Positions 1 to 8,808 of a stretch of 64,000 nt of DNA are shown here, one piece after another (the stretch's first letter is position 1; every line of letters begins with the position of its first letter). The notes beneath the pieces were generated by a model that searched no databases, was not told where the DNA came from, and worked only from the letters and a program-made list of their open reading frames with translations. Origin of the DNA: Flavobacteriaceae bacterium HL-DH10 (GTDB lineage Bacteria > Bacteroidota > Bacteroidia > Flavobacteriales > Flavobacteriaceae); the NCBI GenBank assembly GCA_031826515.1, contig CP134536.1, positions 62,001 to 126,000 of the forward strand, given 5' to 3'. The translations under genes were made by a program, and so were the position numbers.

Positions 1-174
1 TTCTATGAATTACTAAAATGACAATTTTATTAGATTTATTTTTAATATTTAATAAATTTCATGTATTTTTATTTCATAATGTATTATTTTTTTTCCATAA
101 CCCTTATAATATCTTAAATATGTGATTTTTAGAATTTTATAACAACAAAAACCGCAAACAATGATAAACACCTA

Positions 175-353
175 ATAATTAACAGGTAAGAGCAGGATGC
201 CTTAATCATGTTTTATCTATAAGTTTGAAATAATTAACAACTAAACTAAATTTTTTATGAAAAACAAAGTTACTCTACTAATGAGTATAATTTTGTGTAC
301 TTTAATGTACACGTTCAGCTATGCTCAAGAAAAAAATGTAACAGGAACTGTTA
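175..353 (+). repeat. Direct repeat copy 1: shared susC promoter, leader and signal-peptide coding region
   Basis: This stretch is nearly identical to 5723-5901, with only a handful of mismatches over about 180 bp. It covers the CAGGAT motif, the -7 box, the 5' leader and the first 30 or so codons of susC. Similarity falls sharply after the signal peptide. The two copies lie 5548 bp apart in direct orientation, consistent with duplication or recombination-maintained homogeneity. Confidence 0.9.
190..227 (+). promoter_or_regulatory. PUL promoter 1: CAGGAT motif plus -7 box, upstream of first susC
   Basis: The motif is GAGCAGGATGC, with CAGGAT at 193-198. It lies 27 nt (start to start) before TAAGTTTG at 220-227, which fits the Bacteroidota -7 consensus TAnnTTTG. 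No TTTG-type -33 element is present; CAGGAT occupies that place. The same layout precedes four other transcription units in this locus. That it binds a regulator is inferred. Confidence 0.7.
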
Positions 354-3300
354 CAGATCAATCTAACCTCCCTCTACCTGGGGTTAATGTTATTGTTAAA
401 GGAACTAGCCAAGGAGCAAGTACAGATTTCGACGGGAATTATAGTATAAGCGTAGCAACGGGTCAAACGCTTGTATTTTCTTACATAGGTTTTAAAACAA
501 CAGAAAAAGTAATAGGAAGCGAAAGCTCTTACAATATTGCTATGGAATCTGACAATGCGCAACTAGATGAAGTAATAGTTGTTGGGTATGGAACCCAAAA
601 GAAATCGGATGTAACTGGTGCAATGGTTAGTGTAAGTGCTGAAGACATTACCTCTAGACCTGTAAATAATGCTGTGGAAGCCATTCAAGGAAAAGCTGCT
701 GGTGTTGACATTAGTTCAAACGAAAGACCTGGACAACTTGGAAGTATTTCCATTCGTGGTGTACGTTCATTAACAGCATCTAATTCACCTCTTTATGTGT
801 TGGATGGGATTCCATTAATAACAGGAGGAATTGAAAACGTAAACCCTCAGGATATTGAATCTATTGATATCCTAAAGGATGCATCGGCTACCGCTATTTA
901 CGGTTCGCGTGGTGCTAATGGTGTTGTTATCATTACAACTAAAAGGGGTAAAACAGGAAAAATGACGATAAGCATTAATAGTTCTTTACAATTAAATAAA
1001 AATCGTGAGTTTGCTCCAAGGATGAATGCCAGTGAATTTATTGATTATCGCCGTTGGGCTTATTATTATCAATCTTATAATGAGGAAACTGATACTTATG
1101 GACGACCTAGGGGTGATCAGCCAACTCTGGCTAATGATGAGGAAATATTCCCAGGTGATGACGTAGCTTTCGGCAATATTGAAAATGGATGGACAGGAGG
1201 AACCTGGGATCCTTCTGGAGTTATATCAACAGATTTTACTGATTTTATTACCCAAACAGCAATTACAACCCAAAACACCCTTAGTGTTAGTGGAGGAACA
1301 GATAAAATGAAAGCGTATGGGTCTTTTGGTGTTACTGATAATGAGGGTGTAATTGTAGGTCAAAGTTATAAGCGCTATAATGCTAATGTAAGTATTGACA
1401 TTACACCTACTGATTGGTTTTCATTTGGTGGTAATATCAATGCAGCACAGGAAACCCAAGAATATGGTCAATCGACTTCTGGAAGTAGTGCGGTATCTGC
1501 TAGAGGTGGATTATACGATAGCGCCCTAAGCCTTTTTCAATATGCACTTCCTTATGATGCTAATGGTGATAGGGTTGAATTTCCTGGAGGGGATATTTCC
1601 TATAGAACGGTTATTGATGAGGAGAAATACTCTCAAGACCAACGTGTTTCGCTTAGGGCTTTTGGGAGTTTTTATGCCCAAGTAGATATAGGAGCCATTT
1701 TTCCTTTTTTAGAAGGTTTAAAATACCGTACAAATTTTGGTCCTGATATATCAAACTATCGTCGAGGTGTTTATGTTGATGGACAATCAGTAATTAGAAC
1801 AGGTTCTAGTTATGCCTCTTTAGAAAAAAGACAAAGGGCTTCATATACATTAGATAACCTGTTATATTATGACAAGACCATTACAGACCATAATATTGGT
1901 GTTACATTGCTACAGAGTCAAACAGTATTTGATGAAGAAAGTAATTATATGGATGCGGAAAATATTCCTTTTGCAAGCCAAAAATGGAACGCATTAAACA
2001 ATGATAATGTTACTATTGCTGGCTTCGATTCAGGTATTAGTGAAAGACAATTGTTGTCATACATGGCTCGTGTAAACTATAGTTTTGCTGACAAGTATTT
2101 ATTAACTGTATCTGGCAGGTACGATGGGGCTTCCCAATTGGCCGACGGAAATAAATGGGCGTTTTTCCCAAGTGCTGCCCTAGGATGGCGTTTAGACAGG
2201 GAAAGCTTTTTGGAAAATTCCAGTTGGATCAATCAATTAAAATTACGTGCAGGTGTAGGTGTTACAGGTAATTCTGCAATTGATCCATATTCAACTCAAG
2301 GTGGGTTGTCACCGTTATTTTATGCTTTTGGAGGGTCAACTTCTGCTGGGATAACACCAGGTGTAACAAGAATTAATAATACAAATTATACACTTTTAGC
2401 AAATAAAAATTTGGGGTGGGAAAAAACAACCCAGTATAATTTCGGATTAGACTTTTCGTTATTAAATAGAAGGGTGTCTGGATCATTAGATGTTTATATG
2501 TCTAATACAACTGATTTGTTACTTCTAAAACAGATCCCAACAGTTACGGGTTATGATGCCACCTATGCCAACATTGGAGAAACAAAATCAAGTGGTATAG
2601 ATTTAACACTTAGTACTGTTAATATTGAAGAGAGTGATTTTAAATGGTCAACCGATTTGAGTGCTTCGTACCAAACAAATGAGATTGTAGAATTATCTAA
2701 TGGTAAGTTTGACGATATTAATAATGAATGGTTTATTGGTGAGTCTCAAAATGTTATTTACAATTATGAATCAAATGGTATTTGGAAAGAAGCGGATGCT
2801 GCCGAAATGGCTTTGTTTAATGCAAACGGGAGTAATTTTAGAGCAGGAAATGTTCGTCCAGTAGATCAAAATGGAGATTATATTATTGACCCCAATAACG
2901 ACCGTGTTATTATTGGTAGTGAAATCCCTAAATATATTTTAGGTCTTACAAATACATTTAATTATAAAGGACTTGAATTATCTATATTTATGTATGGTAG
3001 AATGGGTTATACCTATAACGCAGGAGGCGAAGACTTAGGAGGTAGAGGAAATAATCGAAAAGTGGATTATTATACTGTAGCTGACGAGAATTCCGACTAT
3101 CAAAGACCATTTTATACTCAAGGCAACGGAGATTCATATTCTTCGACTTTAGGATACCGTAGTGGAGATTTTGTGAAAATCAGAAACATATCTCTAGGCT
3201 ACAATTTCTCTGATAGAATTACTAGTAAATTAGGTCTTTCTAAATTAAGAATATATGCCCAAGCAACTAATCCTGGATTCATTTTCAAAAAAGTAGATTG

Positions 3301-3370
3301 GATTGACTTGGATGTAAGAAGGTCAAATTCACTTAGAGGATTTACAACTGGAATTAATCTTGAATTTTAA
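257..3370 (+). CDS. SusC-like TonB-dependent outer-membrane oligosaccharide transporter (first pair)
   Basis: SusC-type transporters form 22-stranded outer-membrane barrels that import oligosaccharides with a SusD lid, powered by TonB. This 1037-residue protein has a signal peptide ending near SYAQ (about residue 24). A carboxypeptidase-regulatory-like domain follows (about 27-100, with LPLPGVNVIVKGT and DFDGNYSI). The TonB-box and plug region starts around LDEVIVVGYG and contains PLYVLDG and the SusC/RagA signature DASATAIYGSRGANGV. The barrel ends with a terminal phenylalanine (NLEF). The length is normal for the family. The susD partner starts 33 bp downstream. The promoter and signal peptide are almost identical to those of the second susC, but the mature domains differ, so the two pairs probably bind different pieces of the same glycan. 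The substrate is inferred from neighbours only. Confidence 0.96.
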   Translation: MKNKVTLLMSIILCTLMYTFSYAQEKNVTGTVTDQSNLPLPGVNVIVKGTSQGASTDFDGNYSISVATGQTLVFSYIGFKTTEKVIGSESSYNIAMESDNAQLDEVIVVGYGTQKKSDVTGAMVSVSAEDITSRPVNNAVEAIQGKAAGVDISSNERPGQLGSISIRGVRSLTASNSPLYVLDGIPLITGGIENVNPQDIESIDILKDASATAIYGSRGANGVVIITTKRGKTGKMTISINSSLQLNKNREFAPRMNASEFIDYRRWAYYYQSYNEETDTYGRPRGDQPTLANDEEIFPGDDVAFGNIENGWTGGTWDPSGVISTDFTDFITQTAITTQNTLSVSGGTDKMKAYGSFGVTDNEGVIVGQSYKRYNANVSIDITPTDWFSFGGNINAAQETQEYGQSTSGSSAVSARGGLYDSALSLFQYALPYDANGDRVEFPGGDISYRTVIDEEKYSQDQRVSLRAFGSFYAQVDIGAIFPFLEGLKYRTNFGPDISNYRRGVYVDGQSVIRTGSSYASLEKRQRASYTLDNLLYYDKTITDHNIGVTLLQSQTVFDEESNYMDAENIPFASQKWNALNNDNVTIAGFDSGISERQLLSYMARVNYSFADKYLLTVSGRYDGASQLADGNKWAFFPSAALGWRLDRESFLENSSWINQLKLRAGVGVTGNSAIDPYSTQGGLSPLFYAFGGSTSAGITPGVTRINNTNYTLLANKNLGWEKTTQYNFGLDFSLLNRRVSGSLDVYMSNTTDLLLLKQIPTVTGYDATYANIGETKSSGIDLTLSTVNIEESDFKWSTDLSASYQTNEIVELSNGKFDDINNEWFIGESQNVIYNYESNGIWKEADAAEMALFNANGSNFRAGNVRPVDQNGDYIIDPNNDRVIIGSEIPKYILGLTNTFNYKGLELSIFMYGRMGYTYNAGGEDLGGRGNNRKVDYYTVADENSDYQRPFYTQGNGDSYSSTLGYRSGDFVKIRNISLGYNFSDRITSKLGLSKLRIYAQATNPGFIFKKVDWIDLDVRRSNSLRGFTTGINLEF

Positions 3371-3403
3371 GCTATGAATCAAAATAATTTTAAGAAAAAA
3401 AAT

Positions 3404-5386
3404 ATGAAAAATTATATAAAACATTTTAGTAAAGTATTCACTGCTTTAATTGTTATAAGCAGTGTACTTACCTCTTGTACAAAAGAGTCATTTCTTGATG
3501 AGGATTTACAAACTCAAAGAGGTAATGAATATTACAATACTGAACAAGGTATTTTAGAATTGTCAGTTGGTGCATATCAAAGAACTTTAGCTGATATTTT
3601 TTCAGGAGAAGAACAATTTGCAACCACCAATTATGGTGTCGATGAATTCCATGTTGGTGGTGATCAAACCAACGACCCATGGAATAATTATGATTCTAGA
3701 TTTGGTCCTATTGTTCAAACAACTAGAACACAATCACAGCATGCTTGGGATAGATATTATGTTGCTATTGGGTTGACAAATCAATTAATTGAATCGGCCA
3801 CTAATATTGAGTCTACAGACCCTCAAATTAAGAGTGTTGCACTTGGAGAGGGTTATTTTTTAAGAGCCTATAATTATTTAAAACTGGTTAGACAATATGG
3901 CGGTGTGCCATTAAAGCTTACCGTAAGTACTACACTTGAGTTGGAATTTACACGTGCAACAGCTGAACAAGTATTAGCACAGGTAATTGAAGATTTCACC
4001 CAAGCCTATAATTTATTGGATAATTCGGCTCCTGCTCCTCAAAAAATAACTAAAGATGCAGCTGCTCACTTTTTGGCAAAAGCATACTTAACACGTGCTA
4101 GTGAAATTAATGATTCTTGGAACTCTGCTACAAAAACTGCAGATTTACAGCAAGTGGTAACTTTAGCTGATCAAGTGATTGCCAATCATCCATTAGCATC
4201 AAATTTTCAAGAGATATGGGCATATACTGAACCTGATGGTCCTAACGAATTTTTGCCCGAATTAATTTTATCAGCTCAATTTAGTAGGACTATTCATGTT
4301 GCTTATAATAATTTTAGTCATGTTGCTTTTACGGCACGTTATGATGATTTAGGTGTGATGAAACGTGATCTTACAGGAATGCGTCCTTACAGTCGTTTAG
4401 CACCAACTTATTATACGTATGATGTTTACGACCATGTAAATGATTCTCGTTTCTGGAAAACGTTTAGAACTAAGCATAGAGTAAACAAAGGCGGTGATTT
4501 TGGTGACGATGAAACAATACCAAAAGTTAATTATACAGCAGGTGTTGATTTAGGAATACTATACATTATTAATGACCCTAGTGATACAAGATTTGCAAAT
4601 ACAAAAAATAATAACGATCCTAGTATTTTATACAACGGGAAAAGTATTCCGCATGTTTATGTTGCTCATGCTGCTGATGGTATTGGTTTATTGGCAGATC
4701 CAAGATTTCCTTCATTATCAAAGCATTTTGATTCTTCTAGAAACTCTGTAAACGATAATAGAGGTATGCGTGATGAGATTTTGGCACGTTCAGCTGATAC
4801 TTATTTAATGGCAGCAGAGGCCAAAGTTCGTTTAGCAGCTGCAGGATCAGGATCTTATTCTGATGCTCTTACTTATATCAATAAAGTTCGTAATAGAGCT
4901 ACTTATAAAAGTGGAGAGGATAGAGCCTATTACACTGATGGTGCCGAAGCATATCCAACTTCTACTTTTTCACAGCCTTTTGAATCTAATTCTTATATGA
5001 ACGAGAATTCATATTACGAGTCTAATGACATTCCTGTAACTACTTCTACGACAGATTTAACAATAACAGATATTGCAAATTTACCTGCTGAAGATGAGGC
5101 TATTATTTCTACATTAGGTTATTCTAGCGAGTATGACAGAATGCTTTGTTTAGTATTAAATGAGCGTACTAGAGAACTTTGTGGTGAATGGCACCGTTGG
5201 GAAGATTTAAGTCGTACTTTAACATTGGTTGATAGAGCAAAAGCCTACAATCCTGGAGCTGCTCCTAATATAAAAGACTATCATGTTTTAAGACCTATTC
5301 CACAACCTTTCCTTGATGCTGTATATGCTAATGGAGAACCTCTGAGTGCTTCAGCAAAACAAGAAATGCAAAACCCTGGGTACTAA
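3404..5386 (+). CDS. SusD/RagB-like surface glycan-binding lipoprotein (first pair)
   Basis: SusD proteins are outer-membrane lipoproteins that bind glycan and close over their SusC barrel. I chose the ATG at 3404 rather than 3374 because it gives a clean lipoprotein signal (MKNYIKHF, hydrophobic stretch, lipobox LTSC). An upstream start would add ten polar residues. The product is about 660 residues, long for SusD, with the usual C-terminal signature: NERTRELCGEWHRWEDLSR, then HVLRPIP and a final QNPGY. A perfect hairpin terminator follows at 5416, so susC and susD form their own transcription unit. The ligand is unknown. Confidence 0.94.
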   Translation: MKNYIKHFSKVFTALIVISSVLTSCTKESFLDEDLQTQRGNEYYNTEQGILELSVGAYQRTLADIFSGEEQFATTNYGVDEFHVGGDQTNDPWNNYDSRFGPIVQTTRTQSQHAWDRYYVAIGLTNQLIESATNIESTDPQIKSVALGEGYFLRAYNYLKLVRQYGGVPLKLTVSTTLELEFTRATAEQVLAQVIEDFTQAYNLLDNSAPAPQKITKDAAAHFLAKAYLTRASEINDSWNSATKTADLQQVVTLADQVIANHPLASNFQEIWAYTEPDGPNEFLPELILSAQFSRTIHVAYNNFSHVAFTARYDDLGVMKRDLTGMRPYSRLAPTYYTYDVYDHVNDSRFWKTFRTKHRVNKGGDFGDDETIPKVNYTAGVDLGILYIINDPSDTRFANTKNNNDPSILYNGKSIPHVYVAHAADGIGLLADPRFPSLSKHFDSSRNSVNDNRGMRDEILARSADTYLMAAEAKVRLAAAGSGSYSDALTYINKVRNRATYKSGEDRAYYTDGAEAYPTSTFSQPFESNSYMNENSYYESNDIPVTTSTTDLTITDIANLPAEDEAIISTLGYSSEYDRMLCLVLNERTRELCGEWHRWEDLSRTLTLVDRAKAYNPGAAPNIKDYHVLRPIPQPFLDAVYANGEPLSASAKQEMQNPGY

Positions 5387-5415
5387 AAAAAATAGTTTGT
5401 TTTTTTAACTTGTTT

Positions 5416-5452
5416 AAGCGCTATAGTAAATATTTACTATAGCGCTTTTTTT
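5416..5452 (+). terminator. Rho-independent terminator after first susCD pair
   Basis: A perfect 32-nt palindrome (arms 5416-5431 and 5432-5447, outer part AAGCGCTATAG/CTATAGCGCTT) runs into a T tract. It ends the first susCD transcript. Confidence 0.9.
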
Positions 5453-5722
5453 AATTAGACTATAACTCATTATTAGTCTTTCTGATATAATATACTTGTA
5501 CATATTAAAAAATAAATAAAAGTGTCCGATATCATAATAATTAAAAACATATTATACAAATCCAAATAAAATATCCAAAAATAAATTATTATCGATTATT
5601 AAGACTCTCTAATATAATCTATTAATTAAAAACATATTAATTTTAAAGTAAATTAATACTATTTTAAAATTAATATGTTACTGAAAACCAATTACTTATG
5701 TTATTAAAAAATTAACCTATTG
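5453..5722. other. AT-rich intergenic stretch with degenerate direct repeats and a long hairpin
   Basis: There is no credible gene between the first susD (ending 5386) and the second susC. The region is very AT-rich. It has imperfect direct repeats: TAATTAAAAACATATTA occurs near 5538 and near 5622, and related AGTCTTTCTGATATAAT and AGACTCTCTAATATAAT sequences occur near 5474 and 5601. A perfect 17-bp inverted repeat (5631-5647 and 5663-5679, 15-nt loop) lies about 60 bp before the promoter motif. Its role is unknown. Confidence 0.6.
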
Positions 5723-5901
5723 ATAATTAACAGGTAAGAGCAGGATACCTTAATTATGTTTTATCTATAAGTTTGGAATAATTAACAACTAAACTAAATA
5801 TTTTATGAAAAACAAAGTTACTCTACTAATGAGTATAATTTTGTGTACTTTAATGTACACGTCCAGTTATGCTCAAGAAAAAAATGTAACAGGTATTGTT
5901 A
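5723..5901 (+). repeat. Direct repeat copy 2: shared susC promoter, leader and signal-peptide coding region
   Basis: Second copy of the repeat at 175-353, in the same orientation with a constant offset of 5548 bp. Mismatches are few, such as G to A after CAGGAT and C to T in the following AATCATG. It gives the second susC the same promoter and signal peptide. Confidence 0.9.
5738..5775 (+). promoter_or_regulatory. PUL promoter 2: CAGGAT motif plus -7 box, upstream of second susC
   Basis: GAGCAGGATAC (CAGGAT at 5741-5746) lies 27 nt before TAAGTTTG at 5768-5775. The layout matches the first susC promoter. Confidence 0.7.
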
Positions 5902-8774
5902 CAGATCTATCAAACCTCCCATTACCTGGAGTGAATGTAATAGTTAAAGGAACACAAAATGGAGCTAGTACAGATTTTGAAGGAAACTACAGTATTTCTG
6001 TAGCTACTGGAGAAACATTAGTTTTCTCTTATTTAGGTTTTAAAACTATTGAAAAAGTAGTTGGAAATCAAAATTCCTATAACATTTCAATGGAAGAGGA
6101 TAATTCGGAATTAGATGAAGTTGTAGTTGTAGGTTACGGTTCTGTAAAAAGAAAAGATGTAACTGGGGCTGTGGCATCCATTAAGTCTGAAAGTTTTATT
6201 GATGCTTTACCTGTTAGTCCAGAACAACTTTTACAAGGAAAAATTGCTGGTGTTAACATTGTACAAAGCAGTGGACAACCTGGAGCCTCATCTACTATAA
6301 GAATTAGAGGAACGAGCTCAATATCAGCAGGAAACGATCCGCTTTATGTTATTGATGGTGTACCATTACAATTTGGAAGTGCAAATAATCAAGTTAGAAC
6401 TGTAACTTCAGGATCTTCTCCTCTATCGGAAGAAGCTATTAATCCATTAAGCTTAATAAATCCAGCAGATATTGAAAGTATTGATGTTTTAAAAGATGCA
6501 TCAGCAACTGCTATTTATGGTTCTAGAGGAGCTAATGGAGTTATTGTTATTACTACAAAAAACAAAGGCAAATATGGAGATTTCTTAACTTACGACTCTT
6601 ATTTAGGAGTATCAAGTGTTCCTGAATTACTACCTTTTTTATCTGCAGATGAATATAGAGATTATGCAAATAGCAATGGTTTACCATTATCTGATCAGGG
6701 CGTTAATACAAATTGGCAAAAAGAAGTGTTTAGAACTGCTATTACACAAAATCATAACATTTCCTTTGCAGGAGGTTCATCCACTACAAATGTTACAGGT
6801 TCTTTAGGTTACAATAACCAAGAAGGGACAATATTGAATTCTCAACTTAAAAAATACACAGGAAGATTAAATGCTAATCATTCTGCTATTGATGATAGGT
6901 TAAAAATTGGTATCAATTTAACATATGCTAGCATCGATGATCAAAGAGCAGCTGTAAATTCAAACATTGCAGATGAAGGAGGTAATATATTAAAAGATGC
7001 ACTTCGTTGGGCACCAACATTACCTGTTAGAAATCCAGATGGTAGTTATTACCAAATTGGTGCATTAAGAGTAAATCCTGTTTCTTGGGTTGATGTTTCA
7101 GATGAAAGTGATACGTCTTTATTATTAGGAAATTTAAATACTTCCTTTGAAATAATAGATGGTTTAAAATTATCATCTAACATAGGTCATTCAAGCGAAA
7201 ATGTAAGTAGGTTTACAAATATTCCATCTACACATCCAGCTGGAGAAGGGCAAGGAGGCACGGCTTCTATTAGCAAATATAAAAACTCTAATGTATTAGC
7301 AGAAACAAACCTTACTTATGATAAGCAAATAAATGATGACAATCATATAACTATTTTAGCTGGTTATTCCTATCAGAGATTTGAAACAGAAAACACGTTT
7401 ACTTCTGCCAATCAATTTGTAGCAGATGCAACACAATGGAATTTAATTCAGTCTGGTACCATACAGTCAAATACATCTTTTAAAGATGCTAATCGTTTGT
7501 CTTCTTATTATGGTCGTTTAAATTACAAGTTAAAAGATAGATATTTGGTTACTTTTACTTTAAGACGTGATGGTTCTAGCCGATTTGGAGCGAATAACAA
7601 ATGGGGAACATTCCCTTCTGGAGCAGTTGCTTGGAATATAGCTGATGAAGATTTTATGGCTGATTCAAAAATTAGCAACTTAAAATTAAGAGTTGGTTAT
7701 GGTGTAACTGGTAACCAAGAAATACCTAATAACTTATATCGAGAACAACTTTCTATTGCAGGTTCTGCTATTTATGTTTTTGGTGGACAAGCAATACCAA
7801 GTGTTTTACCTACAAATTTTCAAAATCAAGACTTAAAGTGGGAAGAAACAAGTCAATTAAATTTTGGTGTAGATTTTGGCTTATTCAATCAGAGAGTAAC
7901 AGGTTCAGTTGATTATTATTTAAAGAAAACTAAAGATTTATTATTGCAGTTTTCTACAGCAGCACCTTCAGTAGTTCCTACACAGTGGGCAAATGTAGGA
8001 GAGGTTGAAAACAAAGGTATTGAGATAAACTTAAATGCTGATGTTATTGATAATGAAAATTTTAAATGGTCTACAAACCTAAATTTTGCAACAAATAAAA
8101 ACGAAGTAATTAGTCTTTCAAATGCTAATTTTCAAAGAGATGAAATAAGAACCTCTAGTGGTTCTGGGGTTGTTGGTAATAATGCTAATACTCAAATAAT
8201 AAAACCAGGATTACCTTTAAATACATTCTACGGATGGCAATTTACAGGTTATGATGCTGATGGATTGGAAACATATCTTGACGTAGATGGTACAGATGGT
8301 GCTGATGAAGTAGCAATTGGTGATGCTAATCCAGATTGGACATTTGGTTTCAATAACACTTTTAATTACAAGAAACTTGAGGTTTCTATGAATTTTAGAG
8401 GTGTTGTAGGTAATGATATTTACAACAATACAGCTGCTGAGTTTTCATATATTAGTCAAGCACCTGGAGTAAATGTTCTTAAATCTGCGTTAAATACTGG
8501 TGCAAGCAGAACACAAACTGCTCAATATTCTTCACAATGGTTAGAAGATGGTAGCTATTTAAGATTAGATAATTTAACTGTTGGTTACAATTTCGATGTA
8601 GATAAGGTTAATTTTATTAAAAAGGCTAAAGTTTATGTAACAGGAACTAATTTATTTGTTATTACAGGATATTCAGGCTATGACCCAGAAGTTAGAACGA
8701 GATCGATAGGTGTAGATTATCTTGTTTATCCAAGACCAAGAACTTTCCAAATAGGAACTAGTATAACATTTTAA
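5805..8774 (+). CDS. SusC-like TonB-dependent outer-membrane oligosaccharide transporter (second pair)
   Basis: A 989-residue SusC paralogue. Its signal peptide is nearly identical to that of the first susC (ending TSSYAQ). The carboxypeptidase-regulatory-like domain spans about 27-100, the plug begins near LDEVVVVGYG and contains IRIRGTSSI, PLYVIDGVP and DASATAIYGSRGANG, and the barrel ends with SITF. The protein diverges clearly from the first copy after the N-terminal domain, so it is a separate transporter rather than a recent whole-gene duplicate. The matching susD begins about 10-35 bp downstream. Transport of PUL oligosaccharides is inferred from the family. Confidence 0.96.
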   Translation: MKNKVTLLMSIILCTLMYTSSYAQEKNVTGIVTDLSNLPLPGVNVIVKGTQNGASTDFEGNYSISVATGETLVFSYLGFKTIEKVVGNQNSYNISMEEDNSELDEVVVVGYGSVKRKDVTGAVASIKSESFIDALPVSPEQLLQGKIAGVNIVQSSGQPGASSTIRIRGTSSISAGNDPLYVIDGVPLQFGSANNQVRTVTSGSSPLSEEAINPLSLINPADIESIDVLKDASATAIYGSRGANGVIVITTKNKGKYGDFLTYDSYLGVSSVPELLPFLSADEYRDYANSNGLPLSDQGVNTNWQKEVFRTAITQNHNISFAGGSSTTNVTGSLGYNNQEGTILNSQLKKYTGRLNANHSAIDDRLKIGINLTYASIDDQRAAVNSNIADEGGNILKDALRWAPTLPVRNPDGSYYQIGALRVNPVSWVDVSDESDTSLLLGNLNTSFEIIDGLKLSSNIGHSSENVSRFTNIPSTHPAGEGQGGTASISKYKNSNVLAETNLTYDKQINDDNHITILAGYSYQRFETENTFTSANQFVADATQWNLIQSGTIQSNTSFKDANRLSSYYGRLNYKLKDRYLVTFTLRRDGSSRFGANNKWGTFPSGAVAWNIADEDFMADSKISNLKLRVGYGVTGNQEIPNNLYREQLSIAGSAIYVFGGQAIPSVLPTNFQNQDLKWEETSQLNFGVDFGLFNQRVTGSVDYYLKKTKDLLLQFSTAAPSVVPTQWANVGEVENKGIEINLNADVIDNENFKWSTNLNFATNKNEVISLSNANFQRDEIRTSSGSGVVGNNANTQIIKPGLPLNTFYGWQFTGYDADGLETYLDVDGTDGADEVAIGDANPDWTFGFNNTFNYKKLEVSMNFRGVVGNDIYNNTAAEFSYISQAPGVNVLKSALNTGASRTQTAQYSSQWLEDGSYLRLDNLTVGYNFDVDKVNFIKKAKVYVTGTNLFVITGYSGYDPEVRTRSIGVDYLVYPRPRTFQIGTSITF

Positions 8775-8808
8775 TTAGAAACCTATGAAAATTATAAAGA
8801 AATATAGT

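Noticed and set aside
5453-5722. Possible CRISPR-like or tandem-repeat array in the susD1-susC2 gap
   Set aside because: Only two imperfect copies of each AT-rich word are present and spacing is irregular; there are no spacers and no cas genes.
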